This document shows positions 41,410-48,927 of a stretch of 64,000 nucleotides of DNA, piece after piece. Both the position numbers and the translations under genes were made by a program. Numbering within the stretch: position 1 is the first letter of the stretch; each line of letters opens with the position of its first letter. This DNA comes from Bacillota bacterium (GTDB taxonomy: Bacteria; Bacillota; Clostridia; Lachnospirales; Lachnospiraceae). The notes under the pieces are model-generated. The model made no database searches, had not been told where the DNA came from, and worked only from the letters and a program-made list of their open reading frames with translations. The DNA lies in NCBI GenBank assembly GCA_023442465.1, contig JAEZZQ010000030.1, positions 310,001 through 374,000 of the forward strand. Reading direction: 5' to 3'.

Positions 41410-43104
41410 ATGAGATGGTTTTACAATATGAAAATAGGTGCTAAATTAATATTCGGGTTTGTATTAGTAGCTATAATTGCGGGAATCGTCGGAATTGTAG
41501 GAATTTATAATATGAATTCACTGGATAAAGAATATAGTTCCTTATATAAAGAATATGGTATTCCGCTGGGAGATATTGCGGATGTTTCCGTATACTATCA
41601 GCAGATCAGGGTTAATTTAAGGGATTTGGTGATTGAAGGAAACGGAGCGAACAGCAATACATATGTAAAAAGTATAAAGGAAAATGAAGAAAAAATGAAT
41701 GCTGCTATGGATGCATTTGAAACATCCTTGCAGACGGAGGAAGGACAAAAGGCTTTTGCCGACCTAAAGGCTTCCTTGGAAGAGTTTGCACCTATTCAGG
41801 AACAGATTGTAAATTATGCCGTTTCAGGAAATCAGAAGGAAGCGACCATCCTGCTCCGTGCGGACGAAAGCGCTCGAGTTGTCGGTGAAATCACGAGTTC
41901 CATCGATGTACTGTTTCAGCTAAAGGACGACAATGGACAAAGGCTATCGGAGGAATATTCACAAGAAGCACAGGATACGATCACGACAGTCATTATCATT
42001 GTAATCATTGCCATTATTGCGGCGGTAATATTGGGAATCTTTATTTCACGTATCATCAGCAAGCCGATTGTAAAAATGGTCAGAATCGCGGAAAGGGTTT
42101 CGGAGGGAGATCTGGATGTGGAGATCGATTATAATGCCAGGGATGAGATTGGTATATTGGCGGAAGCTTTCTCGAGGATGACAGATAACCTTAATGAGGT
42201 TATGTCCAGCATTAATAATGCGGCAGAGCAGGTATCGGCGGGCTCTACCCAGCTATCCGATTCCAGTATGGCTCTTTCTCAAGGAGCGACGGAACAAGCC
42301 AGCTCCATAGAGGAATTGTCCGCTTCCATAGAAGAGATTGCAGCGCAGACAGAAGTAAATGCGGAGCATGCAAAAGATGCGAACCATATTACAGAATCAG
42401 CCAAAATGAGCGCTATGGAAGGCAACCGTCAGATGAAAGAAATGCTGGAGGCAATGGAAGCTATCAATGAAGCTTCTGCCAATATTTCCAAGATTATTAA
42501 GGTGATTGACGACATTGCATTCCAGACCAATATTCTGGCGCTGAATGCAGCAGTAGAGGCGGCACGGGCTGGTGCGCACGGCAAGGGATTTGCAGTGGTT
42601 GCCGAGGAAGTCAGAAATCTTGCCGCACGTTCGGCCAATGCAGCGAAAGAAACTACAGCGATGATTGAAGGTTCCGTGAAGAAAGTGGAAGGCGGGACAA
42701 GGATTGCCAATGAAACGGCAGAGGCCCTAAATAAAATAGTGGAAGGAATTGCAAGCGTTGCAGAGCTTATCGGCAATATTGCAGTAGCATCCAATGAGCA
42801 GGCTTCCGGCATTGCCCAGATTAATCAGGGAATTCTGCAAGTCTCAACAGTGGTACAGACTAACTCCGCGACGGCGCAGGAAAGTGCAGCCGCTAGTGAA
42901 GAGTTGGCAAGTCAGGCTATTTTGATGGAAGAGCAGGTCGCTAAATTCAAGTTAAAGAAAGTTAAGAAATATTATGCGCATGCGGAATATCAAGACAGGC
43001 AGCCGGAGTATGGAAAAGAAAATGTTCCTTTGGAAACGGGACATGAAAAAGGGAAAAACCCAAAAAAAATAATACTGAGCGATAAGGAATTCGGCAAGTA
43101 TTAA
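41410..43104 (+). CDS. methyl-accepting chemotaxis protein (4HB sensor)
   Basis: The 564-residue receptor has membrane segments at about 12-32 and 193-213 around a four-helix-bundle sensor. A HAMP domain follows (about 214-266), then a long signalling coiled coil. The hairpin tip that contacts CheA and CheW is IDDIAFQTNILALNAAVEAARAG. There is no C-terminal pentapeptide tether. AGGAGG precedes the ATG. Confidence 0.93.
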   Translation: MRWFYNMKIGAKLIFGFVLVAIIAGIVGIVGIYNMNSLDKEYSSLYKEYGIPLGDIADVSVYYQQIRVNLRDLVIEGNGANSNTYVKSIKENEEKMNAAMDAFETSLQTEEGQKAFADLKASLEEFAPIQEQIVNYAVSGNQKEATILLRADESARVVGEITSSIDVLFQLKDDNGQRLSEEYSQEAQDTITTVIIIVIIAIIAAVILGIFISRIISKPIVKMVRIAERVSEGDLDVEIDYNARDEIGILAEAFSRMTDNLNEVMSSINNAAEQVSAGSTQLSDSSMALSQGATEQASSIEELSASIEEIAAQTEVNAEHAKDANHITESAKMSAMEGNRQMKEMLEAMEAINEASANISKIIKVIDDIAFQTNILALNAAVEAARAGAHGKGFAVVAEEVRNLAARSANAAKETTAMIEGSVKKVEGGTRIANETAEALNKIVEGIASVAELIGNIAVASNEQASGIAQINQGILQVSTVVQTNSATAQESAAASEELASQAILMEEQVAKFKLKKVKKYYAHAEYQDRQPEYGKENVPLETGHEKGKNPKKIILSDKEFGKY

Positions 43105-43129
43105 TTTTCTGCCCGCATGACGTAAAGAG

Positions 43130-43294
43130 TCTTTTTGGTTACTGTTCACACAGTAGCTTAACACTTGCTGTTAAGCTACGTAAGAACGTGATTCGAGAGA
43201 TGATTTCTGCTTCGCGTAGCGAATTTGCATGCAAAGTTTTTGCATTGCAGAAATCATGCGTTACTGAGAACGGAGTGAACAGTAACTCTTTTTG
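43130..43294 (+). mobile_element. 149-bp miniature inverted-repeat element with 8-bp target duplication
   Basis: The element (43138-43286) has perfect 12-bp terminal inverted repeats, GTTACTGTTCAC and GTGAACAGTAAC. It is flanked on both sides by the exact 8-bp direct repeat TCTTTTTG (43130-43137 and 43287-43294). It encodes no transposase. Inside are an 11-bp hairpin GTAGCTTAACA / TGTTAAGCTAC and an 11-bp pair ATGATTTCTGC / GCAGAAATCAT. It sits between mcp and cheR. Confidence 0.88.
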
Positions 43295-43313
43295 GCTTGG
43301 ATCAGAGGTTAGT

Positions 43314-44129
43314 ATGGTTGAAATTACAGAGAAAGAATTTAAACAGCTTACGGAATATGTAAAAAAGAATTATGGTATTAATTTGAAAGCTGAGAAAAAA
43401 ATTTTGGTCATGGGAAGACTGCAGAGTGTCCTTTTGGAAAAGGGATGCAACAGCTTTACGGAATATTTTGAATATGTACTTGGAGATAAGACCGGACAGG
43501 CTGTCATAACTCTGATCGATAAGATTTCCACCAATCATACTTTTTTCATGAGGGAGTCAGGGCATTTCGATTTTCTGAAGGAGCATGTACTTCCCGGACT
43601 GAAGGAGTCCGTTCATGAAAAGGATCTGAGGATTTGGTGTGCGGCTGCTTCTACAGGAGAAGAGGCATATACCCTTGCCATGATATTGGATGAATACCTG
43701 GGACCGGAAAAATTATGGTGGGATAAAAAGATATTGGCCACCGATATATCCCAGAGTGCTTTGGAGGCAGCGATGAGTGGAATATACAGCGATGAAAGGA
43801 TAACCCCGCTGCCTTCCCGATGGAAAGAAAATTATTTCCGCAGATATGACGGGAAGAACTGGATAGTAGAGGAGAGGATAAGAAATGAGATTATATTTCG
43901 TAAATTCAATCTGATGGAGCAGGTATTTCCTTTTAAGAAAAAGTTTCATGTTATATTCTGCCGGAACGTCATGATTTATTTTGACAATGAGACGAGGGAT
44001 TTGTTAGTGGATAAGTTTTATGATCATCTGGAATCCGGGGGTTATCTATTTATCGGACACTCGGAAACGGTGGACAGGGCCAGGACGGGATTCCAATATG
44101 TTATGCCTGCTGTTTACAGGAAAAAATGA
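43314..44129 (+). CDS. cheR: chemotaxis protein methyltransferase CheR
   Basis: CheR methylates receptor glutamates using S-adenosylmethionine. The 271-residue protein has the N-terminal helical domain (about 1-75) and the catalytic domain with LRIWCAAASTGEEAYTLAMIL, KILATDISQSALEAA and FHVIFCRNVMIYFDNETRD. I choose ATG 43314, preceded by AGAGG. The frame stays open upstream through the small mobile element, which could add about 40 residues if an upstream start were used. Confidence 0.93.
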   Translation: MVEITEKEFKQLTEYVKKNYGINLKAEKKILVMGRLQSVLLEKGCNSFTEYFEYVLGDKTGQAVITLIDKISTNHTFFMRESGHFDFLKEHVLPGLKESVHEKDLRIWCAAASTGEEAYTLAMILDEYLGPEKLWWDKKILATDISQSALEAAMSGIYSDERITPLPSRWKENYFRRYDGKNWIVEERIRNEIIFRKFNLMEQVFPFKKKFHVIFCRNVMIYFDNETRDLLVDKFYDHLESGGYLFIGHSETVDRARTGFQYVMPAVYRKK

Positions 44130-44184
44130 CTGGAATTTTATGCTGGAGGATATCTATGCGGATAGAGCTTAGGTGTATGCAAAA

Positions 44185-45195
44185 ATGAAGAAAAAGATTA
44201 AGGTATTGGTCGTAGATGATAGTATTGTATTTCGGGAAGCCATTATAAGGGGAATCGGAGCGGATATAAATATCGAGGTCGTGGCAAGGGCATCGGATCC
44301 CTTTGAGGCCAGAGATAGAATATTGGAATGGGAACCGGATGTCATGACCTGTGATATAGAAATGCCAAGGATGAACGGGATAGAGTTTGTCCGAAGGCTT
44401 CTTCCGCAGTATTCCATTCCGGTCATAATAGTCAGCGGTTTGAGCGAAGCGGTATTCGATGCGATGGATGCGGGAGCCGTGGACTTTGTAGCAAAGCCTG
44501 TCGATAAATCAACCGCGAATATGCAGATTTTCATACAGGAGCTGATCTCCAAGATAAAAATTGCAGCAGTTTCCAAGGTAACTCCACACAATACAGTAAT
44601 AGCCGGACAAGTATATAGCAAACATTTTCCAGAAAACAGAATTATCGCCATGGGAGCTTCCACAGGTGGAACCGAAGCTTTGTACAGTATACTTATGCAA
44701 CTGCCGGCGAATATTCCCGGTATTGTAATTGTACAGCATATTCCGCCGGTATTTTCCAGAATGTTTTCGGAACGTTTGGATAACCAAACTTCATTAACGG
44801 TAAAAGAGGCTGAGGACGGAGAGTATGTGGAGACGGGGAAAGTCCTGATCGCTCCCGGGGACCGGCATATGCGGGTTAACAAACTTGGAGGCAGATATAA
44901 GGTAGAGGTGTTTCGTGGTGAAAAAGTAAGCGGCCATTGCCCTTCGGTGGATATGTTATTCGACTCTGTGGCTAAGAAAGCAGGAAACGAAGCAATTGGC
45001 ATTATTTTAACCGGAATGGGGTACGATGGGGCGAAGGGACTTTTGGCAATGAAAAGAAAAGGGGCAAGGACCATCGGACAGGATGAAAGGTCATGTGTCG
45101 TATATGGTATGCCCAAAGCAGCGTATGATATAGGGGCGGTAGAGGTACAGGTTCCATTACTGGGGGTGCCAAAGGCATTGATGAATATGCTGTAG
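44185..45195 (+). CDS. cheB: chemotaxis protein-glutamate methylesterase CheB
   Basis: CheB removes methyl groups from receptors after phosphorylation by CheA. The 336-residue protein has an N-terminal receiver (VVDDS at 8-12, phospho-Asp in MTCDIEMPRMNG, AKPVDKS) and a C-terminal esterase. The esterase triad is visible as Ser in GASTGGTEAL, His in VQHIPPVFSRMF and Asp in LTGMGYDGA. A GTG at 44173 is an alternative start. Confidence 0.93.
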   Translation: MKKKIKVLVVDDSIVFREAIIRGIGADINIEVVARASDPFEARDRILEWEPDVMTCDIEMPRMNGIEFVRRLLPQYSIPVIIVSGLSEAVFDAMDAGAVDFVAKPVDKSTANMQIFIQELISKIKIAAVSKVTPHNTVIAGQVYSKHFPENRIIAMGASTGGTEALYSILMQLPANIPGIVIVQHIPPVFSRMFSERLDNQTSLTVKEAEDGEYVETGKVLIAPGDRHMRVNKLGGRYKVEVFRGEKVSGHCPSVDMLFDSVAKKAGNEAIGIILTGMGYDGAKGLLAMKRKGARTIGQDERSCVVYGMPKAAYDIGAVEVQVPLLGVPKALMNML

Positions 45196-45269
45196 CAGAA
45201 GAGGGATTACAATACATGCTAGCTTATGTGCTTTTATCCGTAAGGATAGCATTTGGGTGGCAGCGAAGG

Positions 45270-45305
45270 TCGCTCCGCCGGCTTTTAGCCGGCAGGGCGA
45301 TTTTT
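45270..45305 (+). terminator. intrinsic terminator of the chemotaxis operon
   Basis: A GC-rich stem (GCCGGCT / AGCCGGC, extended by TCGC-CC / GGGCGA with a bulge) with a TTT loop, followed by TTTTTG, 75 bases after cheB. Confidence 0.85.
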
Positions 45306-45549
45306 GTTCGTTTCCATTAGAAGACTGTCTGTAGAAACAGGTGGTAAGGCCAGACCGTGCGGGAATAAAATTCTATGAAACAAGGAATTAGTTTGTTATA
45401 ATGTTAACCGTATCGTACCGAGAGAGCGATCGAAAAATTCTTGAGACAGTTATTGGTTGAATAATAAGATAAAGAGGTTGTATATGGGCATTGGTGAAAA
45501 TGGATGGGTTGTGAAAATGTACATAAAATTGGCAAGGGTTACGAGTTTT
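45306..45549 (+). other. gap between the chemotaxis terminator and a GNAT gene
   Basis: No gene is visible. A TATAAT near 45402 lacks a good -35. The segment leads up to the 27-bp mobile element copy at 45558. Confidence 0.4.
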
Positions 45550-45592
45550 GTAAATGCGTTACTGAGAACGGAGTGAACAGTAACGTAAATGC
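45550..45592 (+). mobile_element. 27-bp minimal mobile element with 8-bp target duplication
   Basis: The 27-bp unit at 45558-45584 (arms GTTACTG / CAGTAAC) is identical to the right end of the 149-bp element. It is flanked by the exact 8-bp direct repeat GTAAATGC on both sides (45550-45557 and 45585-45592). This is a complete insertion footprint with almost no interior. Confidence 0.88.
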
Positions 45593-45629
45593 TGGGATGA
45601 TTGTATATGGTGAAAGGAAAATATAGGAT

Positions 45630-46544
45630 ATGAAGTATAATTATATTATAAATGTGAGAGATAATGAAAAACTGCGTGCAAGTTTTAACGAACTGACACA
45701 GAAGGTATACGGGTTTGATTTCATGGAATGGTATGAGAGAGGACAATGGGGAGATAAGTATATACCTCATGTCCTGGAGGAGAATGGCAAGGTGGTATCG
45801 AATGTATCGGTAAATCTCATGGAGTTCGATGTGAGCGGGGAGATTAAAAAATATATTCAGCTTGGAACTGTGATGACCGACCCTGATCGTCGCGGTCAGG
45901 GACTTAACAGATACATAGTGGAAAAGATTCTGGAAAAATATCGGGGAAAGGTCGATGGAATTTATCTGTTTGGAAATGACAGCGTTCTGGAATATTATCC
46001 GAGGTTCGGATTCATACCGATGAAAGAATATGAGTATAGCCGTAAAGTGTATAGGGAAAAGGAAGCGATAACGAGTATAGGAAGAAACGCATATCGGATT
46101 GAAAAAATAGATATGTCTTGCCAGGAGGCATGTGATAAGTTGTATAGTGCCATAACGGAATATGACTTTTCAGTAAGAGGAAATAATCAAAACGATGCTT
46201 TCAGTATGTGCGATAATCTGGGATTGTATCAGTTCTGGCTGGCAGCAGAATTTAAAGAAAGTGTATACTATTTGCCGGATATGGGGGCATATATTATTGC
46301 CGGTTTAAAGGCAGATACGCTTAAAATATATCAGATGATAAGCAAAGATGAGATAGAGGTTGACAAGCTTGCTGCTTCATTTGGAAGCGTATCGGAGATA
46401 AAACTTGGATTTACACCGGCAAAGAAAGAGGGCTACGACATTAAACCGCACGTGGTAGAAGACTGCACTTTATTTATTCTTGGAGATAGCTTGAAGCGAG
46501 TGGAAACGGAAAAAATGATGTTTCCGGAGATATCGCATGCTTAA
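45630..46544 (+). CDS. GNAT family acetyltransferase
   Basis: The 304-residue protein has a GNAT core in the first 150 residues (LGTVMTDPDRRGQGLNRYIVEKILEKY, then YLFGNDSVLEYYPRFGFIP) and a C-terminal domain of about 150 residues with no clear match. The substrate is unknown. AAAGGA precedes the ATG. Confidence 0.78.
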   Translation: MKYNYIINVRDNEKLRASFNELTQKVYGFDFMEWYERGQWGDKYIPHVLEENGKVVSNVSVNLMEFDVSGEIKKYIQLGTVMTDPDRRGQGLNRYIVEKILEKYRGKVDGIYLFGNDSVLEYYPRFGFIPMKEYEYSRKVYREKEAITSIGRNAYRIEKIDMSCQEACDKLYSAITEYDFSVRGNNQNDAFSMCDNLGLYQFWLAAEFKESVYYLPDMGAYIIAGLKADTLKIYQMISKDEIEVDKLAASFGSVSEIKLGFTPAKKEGYDIKPHVVEDCTLFILGDSLKRVETEKMMFPEISHA

Positions 46545-46573
46545 TGAAAATATAAGATGTGTGAATAAAACGG

Positions 46574-46804
46574 GTGTATCCTCTAAAGGCCATGATAGAC
46601 TTTGATTTTAAGGGAATTGAAACAGATTGCATCGGCATTTACCCAAAACATGATTCAAAAACCGGAGCAGAAATGTCTGCCGGAGGAGATCAGGAGTTAT
46701 TTTCCTATGACCTTTTGCCATTATTCGGGAAAACTTTGTATGCATTCTTAAAATACTATGGTAAAATATGTTTGTATTATATATGTCGGATGTTGCTTTT
46801 GTAA
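46574..46804 (+). CDS. hypothetical small protein, doubtful
   Basis: A possible 76-residue product from a GTG start without a good ribosome-binding site. An internal ATG at 46592 begins MIDFDFKGIETDC. I recognise no family; it may be a remnant of a larger gene, as the last 25 residues look non-coding. It lies between two GNAT genes. Confidence 0.3.
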   Translation: MYPLKAMIDFDFKGIETDCIGIYPKHDSKTGAEMSAGGDQELFSYDLLPLFGKTLYAFLKYYGKICLYYICRMLLL

Positions 46805-46831
46805 ATCTGGAAATTAAATTAGGGGGTGCCC

Positions 46832-47359
46832 ATGAAAATAGAAACTCAAAGACTGGTTATCAGGAACTTCGAATTAAGCGATAAAGAAGATTTATGTGAG
46901 TACATGCTGCAGCGTGTCCATGCCGAATTCGAGAGTTATCCTGATTTTACGGCTGAGAAAGCGGAGCAGGAAATTGCATACCGCGCAGACAGCGATGAAT
47001 TTTTTGCGATAGAGTTAAAAGATAACCATAAGGTAATCGGAAATATTTATTTGGGAAAAAGGGATTTCAATGCAAAAGAACTCGGATATGTCCTTAACGA
47101 GAATTATCATAACAAAGGATATGGAACGGAAGCCTGCACAGCGGCGATAGACTATACTTTTACCCATGGTATACACAGAATCTTTGCGGAATGTGCACCT
47201 CAAAATGTGCCGTCATGGAGATTGATGGAAAAATGCGGGCTTAAAAAGGAAGCCCATTTTATAAAGAATGTTTCCTTTCATAACGATGAGCAGGGCAGGC
47301 CCGTTTATTGGGATACTTATGTATATGCTGTTTTGAATCATGAGGATGCCCGTGACTGA
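46832..47359 (+). CDS. GNAT acetyltransferase, RimJ/RimL type
   Basis: The 175-residue protein begins MKIETQRLVIRNFELSDKEDL, the usual start of RimJ/RimL-like GNATs. It has ELGYVLNENYHNKGYGTEACTAAIDYTF and HRIFAECAPQNVPSWRLMEKCGL. AGGGGGTG precedes ATG 46832. It may acetylate a protein or a small amine; nothing here tells which. Confidence 0.85.
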   Translation: MKIETQRLVIRNFELSDKEDLCEYMLQRVHAEFESYPDFTAEKAEQEIAYRADSDEFFAIELKDNHKVIGNIYLGKRDFNAKELGYVLNENYHNKGYGTEACTAAIDYTFTHGIHRIFAECAPQNVPSWRLMEKCGLKKEAHFIKNVSFHNDEQGRPVYWDTYVYAVLNHEDARD

Positions 47360-47448
47360 AGGGTTTTGGATGATTTGGCAGGATATTTGCTGAAAAATGA
47401 AAGCATGAAAATGTCAATATGAAAAGCAGTATTAAAAGAGGAAGGTTT

Positions 47449-48264
47449 ATGGTAAAAAAATATATTGGAAATAGTAGGGGAAAGGTATTCTACTGGATCA
47501 ATGAGGAGTCGGCCGGCACAAAGGATAAAAGGGCCATTATGTTCACACATGGCCTGACGGCGGATCATACTCTTTTCGATAAGCAGACAGAATATTTGCA
47601 GGATAAGGTGCGCGTGATAACATGGGATATGCCGCTGCACGGAGAGAGCAGGCCTTACAAGGGATTTTCCTTTAAGAATGCCGCGGCGGATATGAATCAG
47701 ATTCTGGAGGCGGAAGGAATTGAAGGGGCGGTCATGGCAGGGCAGTCGGCAGGCGGATACTGTGCCCAGGCGTTTGCATTATTTTATCCTGAGAAAATGG
47801 CTGGTTTTATATCTATCGACTCCACACCGTTTGGGTTAAAGTATTATAAGAAATCAGAGCTGTTTTGGACTGATCATTATGATGTTGTTGCGAGATGGTA
47901 CCCGTATGAGTTTTATTGCAAATTGTCTGCAAAGAGTGCCTGCACGACGGAAGAAGCAAGATTATCTTTTTATCAGGCACTTGTCCGGCTTGGGAAGAAG
48001 GGAATGCTGGAGGCGGCAAAAGAGCTTTATCGGGATTTCACGAAATACCCCGAAGTGGACTTTAAGTGCCCGGTGCTTTTGTTCTTAGGAGAAAAAGATA
48101 AGGTGGGATATGTAAAAAAGTATAATAAAATGTGGGAGAAGGAAACCGGCTATCCTTTGGTGGTCATTCCTGGCGCCGGTCATAATTCCAATTTTGATGG
48201 ATATGAATTTTTTAACCGGAAAATAATAGATTTTATGAGCACACAAATTATGCGTACCCATTAG
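47449..48264 (+). CDS. alpha/beta hydrolase
   Basis: The 271-residue protein has the oxyanion region FTHGLTADHTLFDKQ, WDMPLHGES, the nucleophile elbow GQSAGG (Ser near residue 98), a late Asp in LFLGEKDKVGYV, and the His in GAGHNSNFDGYEF. GAGGAAGG lies before ATG 47449; an upstream ATG at 47419 is less well placed. The substrate is unknown. Confidence 0.85.
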   Translation: MVKKYIGNSRGKVFYWINEESAGTKDKRAIMFTHGLTADHTLFDKQTEYLQDKVRVITWDMPLHGESRPYKGFSFKNAAADMNQILEAEGIEGAVMAGQSAGGYCAQAFALFYPEKMAGFISIDSTPFGLKYYKKSELFWTDHYDVVARWYPYEFYCKLSAKSACTTEEARLSFYQALVRLGKKGMLEAAKELYRDFTKYPEVDFKCPVLLFLGEKDKVGYVKKYNKMWEKETGYPLVVIPGAGHNSNFDGYEFFNRKIIDFMSTQIMRTH

Positions 48265-48308
48265 GGCTGCATATGCGGATATATGTCACCTTGAGGCTTA
48301 CGGCTATT

Positions 48309-48357
48309 GGCAATACGGCAGAGTGTATAGCAACAACTGCCGTATTGCCTCTTTTTA
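48309..48357 (+). terminator. intrinsic terminator after the hydrolase gene
   Basis: A perfect 13-bp stem GGCAATACGGCAG / CTGCCGTATTGCC with a 15-base loop, followed by TCTTTTT. Confidence 0.93.
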
Positions 48358-48463
48358 TATGTTGATAGTAGTAAATATAGAAAAAACAGAAAACAAAGAA
48401 ATCCTGTATTTGGAGACAGCAGAAGGAGAGGTTGTTTGACGTTTTTTGAATGGGTATTGATAA

Positions 48464-48492
48464 CCCCTCTTTGTTATTAGCGCAAAGAGGGG
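48464..48492 (-). terminator. hairpin after the XRE gene
   Basis: A perfect 10-bp stem CCCCTCTTTG / CAAAGAGGGG abuts the stop codon of the minus-strand regulator. Neither side has a long T-run, so termination is probable but not certain. Confidence 0.55.
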
Positions 48493-48708
48493 CTATTTAG
48501 TATTTACGTCTTCTATTATTTCGAATAAATCCCCAACAGGACAATCTAAAATCTTGCTTAATTTGTCAAGATTATCAAACCTTATGGACGAAGTTTGGTT
48601 CGTAACCATGCGGTTAAAATTCTGATAGCTTAAGTCCATTTGTTTATATAGCCAATATTTTGTATGATTCTGCTCTGATAATATTTGCAATATGCGCAAG
48701 CGTACCAT
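48493..48708 (-). CDS. XRE family helix-turn-helix regulator
   Basis: A 71-residue Cro-like protein: MVRLRILQILSEQNHTKYWLYKQMDLSYQNFNRMV, then LDKLSKILDCPVGDLFEII, which covers the whole XRE fold. AGGAGG precedes the start on the minus strand. It is transcribed away from the chemoreceptor gene; what it controls is unknown. Confidence 0.85.
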   Translation of the reverse strand: MVRLRILQILSEQNHTKYWLYKQMDLSYQNFNRMVTNQTSSIRFDNLDKLSKILDCPVGDLFEIIEDVNTK

Positions 48709-48927
48709 AAGAAACCTCCTCTTTTAGCCTTAATTATATCGAAAAACTCATGCTTGCATAAATGATGTCTAAATTATATAATGTAAACATTAGATATGAA
48801 ATAAAATGTAAATTTATTTATAACCAAATAGTCATAAGTTAATGCAATATTTACCCGTATAATAGCGAATACGGATATATAGAATGAGACGATAAATAAA
48901 ATACATTTATACAAAGGAGCAGTAGAT

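Noticed and set aside
48740..48927. Sigma-28 promoter before the Cache chemoreceptor
   Set aside because: A TAAG-N15-CCCGTATA arrangement exists but the -10 matches the consensus poorly once aligned base by base.
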